Origin: Trebouxia sp. TZW2008 | Taxonomy: Eukaryota; Chlorophyta; Trebouxiophyceae; Trebouxiales; Trebouxiaceae | Assembly (NCBI GenBank): GCA_002118135.1 | Contig: BDIU01000064.1 | Coordinates: forward strand, 1-64,000 | Direction: 5' to 3' | DNA: 64,000 bases | Shown here: positions 1 through 11,600 of the stretch, piece by piece | How the letters are laid out: each line of letters begins with the position of its first letter | Position numbering within the stretch: position 1 is the first letter of the stretch | Program-made: the position numbers and the translations under genes | Notes under the pieces: model-generated | The model's input: only the letters and a program-made list of their open reading frames with translations | What the model was told of the DNA's origin: nothing | The model's database searches: none

Positions 1-316
1 TCAGTGAGAAAGCAAGTGGCCGCTTCGTCACTATACGTCAAACGAAATACGGACAAGCCCTCTGACTTGTCAGCCGGAGCTCCATCTGAACACATGTTCG
101 CGCGCGCAGTACGTCACCACAAACCAAGCACAGAATTGCTCGGTCTCGGAAGCGAAATTGAAAAACCTCCGATGACCTTTGACCTCTAGGAAACTTACTT
201 TGACCTCTACAGACCTCCAATCCAAAAGACAGCTCAGCCTGTCAGGGGGTCGTCTTCAAAATTGTCCTCCAAGCCGGAGTGCGCACCGCAATGAAGGGCT
301 TGCAAGCGACTTGACG
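1..316. other. Sequence upstream of the SET-domain gene
   Basis: No coding exon can be supported here. Two copies of TTTGACCTCTA lie near 177-210. This is the likely promoter and 5' leader of the gene that begins at 317, though an upstream exon outside the window cannot be excluded. Confidence 0.4.
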
Positions 317-3300
317 ATGATGCGGCACTGGCCTATCCTTCTGTTGTGCGCACATTGTCTACATGTTGCACTTGCACTTCCCGTCGAACCTTGTCCGGTC
401 GATGGACCCACTACCAAAGACTGCACAGGTGAAGAGCATGTTGCTTCACGCTTGTGCCCGCTCTGTGCGTTGGCGCACGATCAGCTCGGGCACATGTAGT
501 TGCCAGCGAGCAATTTTGACCTTTGTGGTGCTCCCTAAGGCCCTGCGACCTCGTGACGTTATGGCATGCCATCTGGCACGCAAACAATTAATGATTGCTT
601 TATGCGCAATCGCCTGAGATGCATGTGTCTCCACTGCTAACACAATCGCAGAAAATCGTGATGCTGCATGATGCTAGCAGACAACATTTGTAGACAGTCA
701 GCACTGCTAGTCTTGTGATGAGCATTTTGACATATGCATGATGAAGTCACAAACATAATTCTATGACTGTGCAGACAGTCGCATAGACAGCTTGCTAAGA
801 TGGTCCAAAACAAAGGGCATTCATGCACCCAATGTGCAAGCAGGGCAATCAAATGGCATGCGGGGTCTGATTGCAACCAAATCCATCAAGGAAAACGGCC
901 TTTTGTTGAGCATTCCCAGGAAAGCTGCCCTGATTGTTCATGATGGTGATCCCTCGCCCTTCCCACATCTTGTTGAAGAAGAGGAATGGGCTCAGCTACC
1001 CCAGTAAGGTCTGCATGCTTCCTGTTGTCAAGCGTCAGCCTGTGTTCCTCGTCATGTTTGTGTTAGTGACGTTGAGCGCAGCATGAACTCAGCCCTTCAT
1101 TCTTCTCCTGAGCACGGTAGCTTCACATGAGCCTCTAGCCTAGTCTGCAAATCTCAAGGATCAAACTGCTGCTGCAACCTTTGCCTTGCCAGCATGTGAG
1201 AATACATAGTGCCCCCTGATCCTTGAGTCTGGTACAGATGCGCAGTACTTGCAAGAGTGACGCTGATTTGCCACCAATTCACAAGCAAGTGTATACACCA
1301 AGCTGTCAGCTGCGGTATATGCATACTGCATGTCCCTGTCTCATGCCTGCCTGTTTGTGGCAACTATGTAGCAAAGTCACTGTCATGCAGGCTGCTGCAG
1401 ACAAACCTCCTCCTTTTGCAGCAGCAATGCATCAAGCATCACTGTTTTGCAGGCTGCTGCAAACAAACTTCCTCCTTTTGCAGCAGCAATGCATCAAGCA
1501 TCACTGTTTTGCAGGCTGCTGCAAACAAGCTTCCTCCTTTTGACGCAGCAATGCATCAAGCATCACTGTCATGCAGGCTGCTGCAGACAAACTACCTCCT
1601 GTTGTGGCATGCCAAGCGTGGCATAAATTCTCCATTCCATCCCTGGATCCAGTCTCTGCCAACATCTTATGACACTCTTGTGCACTGGACTTCATCCCAG
1701 CTAGATGAGCTGCAGTTGGGCATAACATCCACAGAGAAGCAATTCAGGACAGATGTGAGATTCTGATCGCTCATGTCTTCATCATTTTCTGCTTCTCTTT
1801 TCCTTCACCTACCAGCATGGCCTCAAGTATTTCCTAGTATGTTTATTCAAAGCAGTGGTGATATCAGGGCAATTTTGGGAGGCTCTCTAGCTGGTTTGTT
1901 GGGGTTCATTCACACAGCTATCATCAGCTTTGACAGGGCATAGCGTGTGCACTGCTGTGTCTCGCCTTCACCCATGCAGCCTTCATTGTGCTGAGCAACA
2001 TCTGCATCTAGCTGTCCTGCTTCCTACAAGCGGCTATCTTGTTGCCCCTTACGCACAAGCAATATACAGGGTGACAGCCACAGAGATGCAAGCATGGTTG
2101 GCGCTCCACACTATAGTACTGCATGTTTTCTTATGCCCTGCAGTGGCATGGATGATGTGCGATATCTTGCACCATGTTGTACAGGTTGAGAGCGCAGCAA
2201 GGGACTTGCCACAGCTGTATGCCCATTATCAGCAAACCGCCTTTTACAGGCAGCTGAACATCAGCCTTGAGGACCAGAATTGGGGTCTGGACTGCATCAA
2301 CAGTCGCTCTGTGTCTGCCCCGCAGCTCATTAGTAAGACCCGGTGTCTCACATCCTGCCAGCCTGTATTGTGACTGCTTTTTTGAGGGTGCAATGCATGT
2401 GCATGCCTGAGAGTCAAATACTGAGCAGCATAGCTGAAACGTGATGAGAAAAACAAAGTCAGTGCAACTGTGCAGAAGTTGCTGTGTGATATTCTGGCAA
2501 TCAAAACCGCTGTCTGAGCGATTGTGATTGTTTGCCTGTACCATCCCCCTGATGCAACAGAACACACCGTGTGGATCACACAGGCCATCTTTGGCCAGCC
2601 CCCTTTTGCTTCTTGATGCAGCTGTTGCTCAAGCAAGGCTCATGTTGATGGCATGCAGAATGGACACAGCCGCTGGTCACAGCTCTTCTTCTCATTGGCG
2701 GTGGTTGTGTATTTGCCTTCAGCCCATTGCGGAAGTCCCCCAACAGCAAGCCTATGTTGTGGCTTACTCTGTCAGCTGCGGTGTGTTGCCCTTGCATCTG
2801 CACTTGCCACTTAGTATGAGAAATTTGTTGAGCTTTTGATGATGTCCCATGCAAGACAAATCATTGACTGGAATGTTGTCAACCCCAAAGCTGCAAACAC
2901 AAAGTCGGTTCAGATAACCTTAGATGGAATCCTTTACTGGCGCTGCAGATTTTGCCAACTGGACAAGACACCTGACCATTTCTATAAACAACAAAGAGGT
3001 GGCTGCAAAACTTGTGTAGCTGAATGTGGCAGGCTATCCTTTTGACTTCTCACACAAATACATGCTGATATTTAGTAACTTTTGAATCCTCATCGTCAAA
3101 AAAAGATAATTGAATGTATCCGTCTTGATTTTTTTGAGTTTTGAGCAGACGATCAATGAATAAGCTATATACGTCTCCGGAACTATGAGCCATATAATTT
3201 TGCAAAACAGGATGACAAATCCATCCATCTCGTGAAAGCTCCTCAGCTTTTTGAGTCCGCAGTCGTGTTTTATGTTGATTGAACACTGGTTGTGCAGGCA

Positions 3301-6300
3301 AACACTGAAACAAAACTGCCGGGATGCTCTGAGCATTATACGGCATATCATGCTTTCTAGGCATGCAATGACTTTTGCCATATATCTTTAGCATTTGCGC
3401 TGGCTCACTGGCTCATGACAGTCTCATGCGTTCACAACTGATACCTATGTGATTGTGTGCATTGTTGTATTATTGTCATCAAAACTTTTGCTGTCGTTAT
3501 GGTCATCGTGTCATGATCATTGTGACAAGTATCAATGCTACTGCCATTGTCATTGTGACTGATGCAGACACTATCATTGCTGCAGGTGTTGACCCTAGGG
3601 CCGTGGGTATGGCAGTTTGCCCTGAATGGGGCTGCTCAGCCTGGAGGGCAGTCTGACACAGCCCTGCTGCCCCTCTTTGACTTGCTCAATCATGACAGCC
3701 GGCATGAGGTCAGCCAATGCTGCCTTGCACGACACCTGACACTGTATAGTATGGGCATTGGTCATTGAGGTCTTGCACCATGGTTGACATGCAGCAGGGG
3801 CGCTGGCACAGCAGGAGTCTGCTACCAGAGGACAATATGGCATTTCACTTGCTTACATCGCATGCTGGCAGCCAGCCTTGCTTTGACAAGGCCACTGGGC
3901 TGTCACTCATGACAAGCCCTGCAGCTCTGACTAAACAGCATGAGCATCGCCACATGACTGTCGCAATTTGGCCATCACAGCATGATCGCCAGAACCACCT
4001 GTGTGCTGTGCTTGTTGTCATGGTGCTCATCATCTTGTGCTGTTGGAGCTTCATCTCAAAGGTTTCCTTGATGTGGTATTGCCTGCGACATAGCACCAAC
4101 GCCAGGTTATGCACAGGTCGAGAATATCTTACAACATGAGGTCTGGTGTGGTCTGTAGCTGAAACTATATCTGTTGCATTTGAGCTGTGTGATTGCGAAG
4201 TGCTGACTGAGTGCTGTTGGGGCTGCAGGGAGCATGGCTGACATCCAGCTGGACAGGCAGCCACATTCACATCACTGCAGCAGCTCACGGCTTTGATGCT
4301 GGTCAGGAGGTACTGAACTTCTTCCTCATCTGTCTAGCCTTATTGTCAGTGCATCAGTCAGCTCATTGATAAACACTTGACAGTCTGATTGCCCCATAGC
4401 ATGGACACTGCCATTCAATTCATGTATTGACACGACACAAGCAAATTCACTTCACTGCAGCGGCACATGGCTTTGATGCTGGCCAGGATGTGACTGTATT
4501 TCTTTTATTTGTCTAGCCTTGTTGTTAGCCAAGCTCTTCTTGGCTGTTGCTAAGACTGTTGACTGTTACAGGACTGTCTGCATGTCATCACTCCAAAGAA
4601 CGCAGGAGTGAAACAAAGGTTTTGAGCCTCGGAGTATCCTCCGGTAAAAGATTTGGAGTAGTTTCCAGTTCGTCCATAAATTAATTATAGTCTATCTTCT
4701 GCCCCACGACAAAACACATGGATTAAGACTCCAACACTGCTCTTTAGCAGTCATCCTGGTTGATGGCACAAACAGCAAATTGTCAAGTCTCCTCAAAAAC
4801 CCATGGAGCAGGTCATTCTCTGAGGGGCAAGCGAATTTGCACTGCAATGTTTCTCAGTAGCTGTACAGCGTTGCACACTCTCACATGGGCAGCGTGTGAT
4901 TTCATGCAAGATGAGTTTGAACTCGGCTCATCTGTGCAGCTACTATTGCTGGGCTGACATGCCATCACAATGACTTTGGTTAATCGCTGCAGGCTCAAAT
5001 CAGCTATGGCAAGAAGACCAGCGAGACCTTCTTGCTGAACTACGGCTTTGTGGACACAAGCTATCAGTTTGATGCGTACAGCGCAGACCTGCTCGAGCAT
5101 GTTCAGCAGCGCTATGTCATTCCTTTGCAGCGAATATACACTCTACAGAGCAGCAGGAAGCTGTTCAGTGCTGTACAGTTGGTACGTTTGGTCGGCATCG
5201 CAGCATATGCTTATTGATAGTTCTGCTTGTACGTCTATGTCCATAAAGTGTCATTGTACAAGTGTTGACAGAAGCACATGCAGCAATGGCTTTTCTTCAT
5301 GTCATTGCACATATGCCTGCCTGTCCCCCTGTTGGTCTTTCTGTCTGCTTGCCTGTCTATCTGATGTCCAAATGCCTGTCTGTCCTAACGCCTGCCTGCC
5401 TGCCTTCATGTTTGTCTCTGCCTGCATGCCTGGCCCTTTTATGCTCATATATGAAGCTAGCTGTCTTGCTGTTCACGCCACCAGATGGATCATATTTGTG
5501 AAATCAGGCGTTGATAAAAGAGGTGCTGACAAGGATGTGTTGAGGGCACTGCACTGCCTGCTGGCGTCTGATTCACATCTGCAAGAACCTGGCTGTCTGC
5601 TATCTATCCGTTGCTGTTCCTGCTGTCAAATAAACCATTGCTGTGAAAAGAGATGTCGCTGAAGGCGCTGATCAAGACGTCTTGAGGGCTTTGCATTACC
5701 TGCTGGGATCTCAACAGGAATTACTAAGACTGTCTAAGTGCCTGCTGCCCTGCAGGCCTGTCTCATCTGTCTATCAGTTTGCCTATCTCTCCGTCTTGAA
5801 CACATGACCTCTTCCAATGCAGATGTCGCTGAAGAAAGGCGGTGCAGATGAGGACGTTTTAAGGACACTGCGGTACCTACTGGCATCAGAACAAGAACTG
5901 CAAGAGATAGAGGAGCAGGCACAAAGCCTTGGGCAATGGCTTTCAGACTTCATGGAGTACAGAAAGCGGCCTACAGCGTTGACACCCTTCCAATACAGAA
6001 GACTGTCTGATGCCACAGAGCAAGCAATTCATGAGGTGACTTGTTGCTGCTTCACCACAAAGTAATGTTTGATGTAACAGCAAGCGATCCATGAGACAAG
6101 TCAGCGCAGCCTATACCCCAAGCAATGTTGTACTTGGCATGATACACTATGTTGAAGGGCAAGCGCAGCAGCCTTCACGAAACAAGGCAAGGTACACATG
6201 CACAGCATAGTTGTGCATATTATGCAGCGGACACGCAATACACATAAGCTGGGATTAGACAGCCTGCATGACATGCTACTGTTCTGAGTGCCCATGCCAA

Positions 6301-6792
6301 TACTTGCAGCTGCAACAGTGCATCCCTTGTTTTGAATGATTGATACTTCAAAGTACTTACGTATTGCAAATCATGTATTGGTGTCATTTTTTTGCACATT
6401 TCACAGTTTGCACCGTACCTCAGCGTATCCTACTCTCAAACACCATGCATTGTGAGTCACATACTGCGTATTGAGCATGACGAATGGTGATTCACTGAGG
6501 TGCAACATGGCATAGTTTTCACAGCGCTCATCATGCAAACTGATGTACAATTTGATCTGAAGATGCATGTCTGCAGGTGCTGCACAGCTTCTGCAAGTCG
6601 ATCCTTGACGGCAAGCCAACAACTTTGAAAGCGGATCAAGCAGACTTGACTGATTTGAGCACAAAGCAGCAGGATAGCGAACAGCACAGGCGTAAACTGC
6701 TTGCGCTCCAGTTCAGAATAGGCAAAAAGAGGATTTTGCAGTCATGTGTCAGAAAGCACCAACGGTTGACCAGTCAGTATATCACCCAATAG
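317..6792 (+). CDS. SET-domain lysine methyltransferase, Rubisco LSMT/SETD3-like, multi-exon, with secretory-type leader
   Basis: A SET plus Rubisco-LSMT-substrate-binding protein, a family that methylates lysine or histidine side chains using S-adenosylmethionine. Exon 1 (317-428) starts MMRHWPILLLC and looks like a cleavable ER signal. It joins in phase to exon 2 at 775, which holds the GMRGLIATKSI strand that opens SET domains. Later exons carry SPFHPWIQSLP (about 1590-1700), the inserted helical region (about 2186-2330), LLPLFDLLNHDS (3586-3710, the LxPxxDxxNH motif), AHGFDAGQE (about 4280-4310) and ISYGKKTSETFLLNYGF (about 4994-5182), the catalytic NY region. Exons at about 5822-6034 and 6577-6792 form the C-terminal substrate-binding helices. 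The junction after about 1005 is not resolved, because the open frame meets a stop without an obvious donor. Several introns carry degenerate exon-edge copies. Family assignment is firm; substrate and compartment are unknown, and the secretory leader is unusual for this family. Confidence 0.85.
1387..1612 (+). repeat. About 57-bp tandem repeat copying the acceptor and start of a SET exon (4 copies)
   Basis: Units near 1387, 1447, 1504 and 1570 each carry GCTGCTGCA(G/A)ACAAAC followed by CTCCT. The last unit runs into the real exon, reading TNYLLLWHAKRG. Earlier units repeat the TGCAG acceptor and the first codons (TN.LLL) and then diverge into a poly-Gln/Cys-like frame. It is a duplicated intron-exon boundary rather than a simple satellite. 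Confidence 0.75.
2836..3045 (+). pseudogene. Zinc-knuckle fragment inside a SET-gene intron
   Basis: A 69-codon open frame in the long intron between the SET exons near 2330 and 3586. It reads CRFCQLDKTPDHFY and then GGCKTC, the CxxC...FY...CxxC pattern seen at the start of endonuclease VII/HNH-type proteins of phages and large DNA viruses. It lacks an obvious partner catalytic region on this strand. The surrounding block is more A/T-rich than the host exons. Probably a broken foreign insertion; function not claimed. Confidence 0.4.
3050..3394 (-). pseudogene. NUMOD4/HNH-endonuclease-like remnant in a SET-gene intron
   Basis: A 114-codon open frame on the strand opposite the host gene. Its second half reads SSGDVYSLFIDRLLKTQ followed by NQDGYIQLSFFDDED and ends at KYQHVFV. 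This matches the pattern of NUMOD4-type DNA-binding modules (strand, Ser-x-x-Gly-x-Val, Leu-Lys, Gly-Tyr, terminal His-x-x-Val) that precede the HNH nuclease in homing-endonuclease-like proteins. It stops where the HNH core would begin, so it appears truncated. It converges on the zinc-knuckle fragment at 2836-3045. Family match is by pattern only. Confidence 0.45.
4279..4496 (+). repeat. Two copies of a short SET exon (AHGFDAGQ)
   Basis: The segment around 4265-4315 (acceptor ACTGCAG, AHGFDAGQE, donor GTACTG) is repeated at about 4450-4496 (acceptor ACTGCAG, AHGFDAGQD, donor GTGACT). Both copies keep acceptor, frame and donor, so either could be used. The following intron stretches, with TTTGTCTAGCCTTGTTGT-like sequence, are also repeated. 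Confidence 0.75.
5506..5872 (+). repeat. Three copies of a SET C-terminal exon start
   Basis: The real exon near 5822 reads MSLKKGGADEDVLRTLRYLL. A related copy at about 5506-5590 encodes KRGADKDVLRALHCLLAS. Another, at about 5652-5735, begins ATGTCGCTGAAGG and carries a frameshift and a stop. Spacing is roughly 150-170 bp. The region before it (5290-5440) is a CCTGTCTG/CCTGCCTG simple repeat. Confidence 0.75.
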
Positions 6793-6983
6793 ACCATCAT
6801 CATGTGGTAACACAGCTGCATAAGGACCAGTTCTCAAACTTTAAATTCGCTTTGCCAGCTTGCTTGGGTTTGCTGACTTTTGCTTTGTCTCGCAAGGTAT
6901 GCATCATCCTTGTATGCCCCCGTAAACAATGATCAGGTGTAGTTTCAGCAAGTACCCCGTGGCAATGCTATGACACCAAACTC

Positions 6984-8110
6984 TCACAATGCAAAAGGGA
7001 ATAAGTTCTGCAGCTCAATTTTGCCTGTCATTATAGAACTTGTGGCAGCCAAAGCAGAAATGCCAAAGCAGTCACAGCACCCTGCTGCGATGTTTGACAA
7101 GTGTGCCAGACACAAACTGGTCACATGATGCAAAGCTCAGCTTTTTGTTACTTCGGTTCCTGCTACTGCGTTGAAAGGCTGAATTGTCCTGCAGCACCCA
7201 CTCACTGTCAGTCAAACAGCGTTGTTATGCAGATGGGCTTGCATGCAGTCATATCATGCCAACACAACAAGTGGCTTGTAAGCAGCCTTGCCTTGTGCAC
7301 CCTGTGTATTGTGCAACTTGGCGCAGTGATCGGACGGAACCCAACTGACAACATATGCATGGCGCAACATGATACAAATGCAGTGCACATGATTGCAGAA
7401 TGGCACAACACTGCAGGGGGCAGCATGTTGCATGACTGGTGACTCCAATGATGTTGTAGCCAGTCTTGGTGCAATATACAGCTCAAAGAACGGGCAAGAC
7501 AGGGAAGGTGAGAAAGCACTTGCCAGCCATTCACCAGTTTCTCAGTAACATACACATCATTTTTCACAAACTCTTCCACTTCCTGCACATCAATAAGATC
7601 GTGTTGATGAGATTCATGTGCAAATAGCATGCATGTAACATGTCACTGTCTGCACTAGCTCACACATGCATGTATGTGCATCAGGCAAATGTCATGCAAC
7701 TTGGCCATGGGATGATTAAAACAGCGTCAGTTTCAAAACTTGGCAAAATTACCTGTTTTGTCACATCCTTGAAAATGAACAAGCCTCCATCAACAGGATC
7801 GCCAACTGCTCCAGCAATCAAAAGCTTGCCAGCTTCTGTCTAAGTCAAATGCAAACACTGAAGTCAGCCAAGTTTACATCGGCAACATGTCCTGTCAGAC
7901 TCTGCTGTGACACGCTGTACTGAGTCATACTTGGAGCATGAAGACGACTTGCCGCGCGCAAACACAAAGTGGGCTGTGAGGGGCATCTAGGGTAATTACC
8001 TGCTTACGAGCAGCTGCCAAATGACCTTCTCTATGAGGCCCGCGTTTCTCAAGTATGTCAGGCACATATTGGTAATGCAGACTGTAGTACTTGCTGCTCT
8101 GCGCTGCCAT
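6984..8110 (-). CDS. YciI-like (YCII-domain) protein, four exons
   Basis: A small stand-alone YCII-family protein; the fold is ferredoxin-like and members are mostly of unknown function. Exon 1 (8110-8000) reads MAAQSSKYYSLHYQYVPDI and continues to the EHL-like REGHLAAARKQ. Exon 2 (7839-7753) reads GKLLIAGAVGDPVDGGLFIF, the diagnostic central strand pair. Exon 3 (7582-7520) reads EVEEFVKNDVYVTEKLVNGW, the family's xxFVxxDPYVxxGLVxxW helix. A last exon at 7007-6984 (NLFPFAL, stop) is tentative. With it the four exons total exactly 95 codons including the stop, typical for the family. If the last intron is wrong, exon 3 would run on with no family resemblance. Start chosen at the ATG at 8110; an upstream in-frame extension lacks ATG. 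It is divergent from the gene at 8679. Confidence 0.75.
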
Positions 8111-8678
8111 TGCCTGCAGAGAGCGCGTGATCAATACTGGTCCTATCCAGATTCGCGACAAGTGAAAAGCTCGCGAGGGCAGAGCACACCACTATCGGCA
8201 CGCGGCTTCGAGTACTGAAACGTCTGCAGATGGGCTGTCGCAATGCCAAGCTGCCAAGCCTGAGCACTTGCAACATTCAGCAGTCTGCGCGCTGTGCTCT
8301 GTCACTCGCACAGCGATGACACCAGAAAGATGTTGCTGGAGGGCAATGTCAAAGCGCAATGTCAGAGCGCGTGTTAGGTCAACGCAGTTCTGTGTTGTTA
8401 GGTCAACGCAAATTTGAAAGCCCGGAAGCAACAGCCACAAGCTAAACTGTGAGAGGCCTTGCATGTAAGGTTGGCATCTAGCATCACTAAAACGGTGCCA
8501 ATCACATCAGCATGTGTCGGGTGTATCGAAAGTAATCCATCTCAGCTGTGTGCGTTTGCACCCAAGCGCTTAAGACTTCTCGTGATCCGTACATCTGTGA
8601 GGTCCGCCTGCGGACTGTAGCAGCGGTAGCCTTGATATGCTGGCGCATAGTTTGAACGGTAAGCAATATCCATTGCGC
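8111..8678. promoter_or_regulatory. Divergent promoter region between YciI-like and saccharopine-dehydrogenase-like genes
   Basis: About 570 bp without a supported exon. The 14-bp sequence GTTAGGTCAACGCA occurs twice as a direct repeat, at 8373-8386 and 8397-8410, 24 bp apart. That is the best candidate regulatory element. Confidence 0.4.
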
Positions 8679-11600
8679 ATGCCGGCCAGCCATGACATCA
8701 CGCACGTCTGCCACACGTCCCTTTATTCCACACATGTGTATACAGGCACTGCGTGCAACCACGCTGGTTGTTATACCCCCAGATCAGCGTGCGCTGGTTC
8801 AATAAGCAAATCTCATGTCAAGCCTCGCGCTGCGTCTTCCCCTGTGCATCGCCAAACTCCCCTCAACTCTTTCTCAGCAGTCAAAAGTCACAGGCACGGC
8901 ATCAGCCAAGCCAGCAGGTGTAGGCTGTGTTCAATGAGGTGTCTTGCAGCACAGCAGAGCACAGAAAAGCAGCACTCTTCAGCAGTCTCACCAGATGTTG
9001 GCAAAGGAAAGAAGCTGCTGATCATTGGAGGAACAGGCAGAGTTGGGTCATCAACGGCAGCATCCCTTCGAGAGACTCACCCAAACCTAGAAATCATACT
9101 TGGCAGTCAAAGTAGGGAAAAGTTCGATGCAGCCATTGAGCACAGACCGTCTCTGAAAGGCTTGCAATACAAGAGGGTCAACAGGGATGACCTGCAATCA
9201 CTGCTGTCAGCGCTTGAGGACTGCGACATGGTTCTTCATACTGCTGGCCCCTTTCAAAGGAAGAAAGACTGCCTTGTGTTGGAAGCAGCCATCCAAGCCA
9301 AGAAGCCATATATAGGCAAGCAACCTTGCATGCACTGAACATGATTTGCATGCGTCATATCCTGGCGAGCTTGCTTTCTCAAGCAAACATGTCACACACG
9401 TCATGACACAAGCAGGTGCATGCCCTGCTGTCCACTGAAACAAGCGCACAAAAGACGTATTTGCATCTGTGCTGCATCACAGCACTGAACCACTGTGTCC
9501 AACATTGTGAGATTGGCGTCAACTGACATTGTTGTGGTTTTTTAAACATTGTTGCAATGTGCATTGTTAAGAACGATGTGTTAGCCTGCCCTTTTCTTTG
9601 CGCAGATATGTTTGATGACAATGACTACGCTGCCAAAGCTAAAACGGACTACCATGAAAAGGCTCGAGCGGCAGATCTATGAAGTAGGACTGACTCCCTT
9701 TCCCTCTGCAGATGTGTGTGATGACAATGACTACGCTGCCAAAGCCAAAGCAGACTACCATGAAAAGGCTCAAGCAGCCGGTGTGCCTGCCATCACATCA
9801 GGCGGGATCTACCCTGGTGTCAGCAACGTCATGGCAGCGCATATGGTCTCCACAGCCAGAAGGGAGTATGACAAAGATGGCAAGTTTGTGGGAAAGGATG
9901 GGGAAGACAAGAGTAATGCTGTGGAACCCAAGAAGCTGCAGTACTTCTACTACACAGCAGGCACAGGTATGCAACATGTCCTGCTTGAACTACTGATCAG
10001 TGCTACAATTGTTTTGACTGTCTGTTATTGACCCACTGTACACTTGAACTGAATCTCAGTCTGTCACCTGTTGGATGCACCAGCCTACCAACCCATTGCT
10101 GTGTTGCCACAATGTCAGCAAGTATGCAGAAGGTGGATGGCACGTCGCCATGAAGACAATTTGCTTGCTAGTTGGCATGCCATTGCCACTTGCTGATTGC
10201 AACAATGCAAGAGGCAAAGCCCATGAGACAACTGCTCTGCTGTCACACCATGTGACTTGCATGCTAAGCACTGTGAGTATGCAGGTGGTGTTTGGCCTAC
10301 TACCATGAAAATCGGCTACTTGCTAGCCGGCACACCAATCATTGCGTGTGCTGATGGCACACAGCTCAAGGCAGGATTATCAGCCAATCGCTTTATTGCT
10401 CTATGACTTCTCGTAGGGTACAATTTAAGGTGTCAGGGGCCGCAACCAAAGCAGTGATCTGCATACAGGTGGTGTTGGGCCCACAATCATGGAGACAAGC
10501 TACTTGCTAGCCGGCACGCCAGTCATTGCCTATGCTGATGGCAAGCAGATAGAGGCCAAGCCCATCAGCCAGCCAATCACTGTGGACTTTGGCAAGGGCT
10601 TGGGCCGCAAAACAACATGGCTTTACAACCTGCCAGAAGTGGAATCAGCCTTCAAGTATATGAAGGTGCCCAATGTCAGTGCCCGCTTCGGCACAGACCC
10701 TGGTGAGTTGCCATTACATCCTGCCACATCACAGTGTTCTTACATCACTGTCTTCTCACATAACGTTGTACTTGGCTGACAACAGGCATCTGCAGTGTCA
10801 ACTGTGCTTGTGGGTTGGTTTCAAGTACATGAAGGTGCCCAATGTCGGCGCCCAATTTGGCACAGACCCTGATGAGTGTCCGTCTCTGCAAGACCATATA
10901 GCCATGTCACATAAGAAAGGGGATGCATTTGAAGCCTTTGCTGTTGATACTGTTGAGTCCTCTGCTGCAGCATCATGCAGTCATGTCGTGCAAGCAAAGA
11001 GACAAAGGAAAGGTCGAGCTATTGGGCATCTTGCAGGGATCCTGCATACCAGCAGCCCGTCTCGATGCTGTGCCATCATTGAACGCAATGCAATGCACTG
11101 CAGTGCAGCCCTGTGGGATCTGTTGTGTTCCTGGTGACCTGAACTACGGATGCTATGTTATAGGTTGTCAAACTTGTGGACTGTCAAATGTTGCTGCGTC
11201 TATCTCATGCAGTTTTGCACATCAATATCACTGTGTGGTACCATATGCTCTGATGCTTGCTGCAGCATTTTGGAACTGGGCAATGGTGGCCACCGCTCGC
11301 TTCCTGCCTGTCAAGATTATCACAGACAGAGACAAGATCCGCAAGTTTGCTAAAGCCACCAGCCCAGTCATCCGCTTTGTGGACCCTCTCATTGGGGAAA
11401 AGGTCATGTGTGCTGCAATTAGACTGTGGTGTCAGCAATGTCAACTCAGTATTGTAATGCTTGTGTTCCTGACAAGCTGTGCTACTTGATGCTATTGTGC
11501 TTACTTTCTGCGACTTTGGTTTGAAGTCAGCATAGCGGTTGTGTCTTTGATACTAAAGCTGCTGATTACGTATAGGGTGTTGCCCGAATTAGCACCTGAT

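Noticed and set aside
317..6792. Naming the SET gene as Rubisco large-subunit methyltransferase
   Set aside because: The family includes several substrates and the N-terminus looks secretory rather than plastid, so the substrate is left open.
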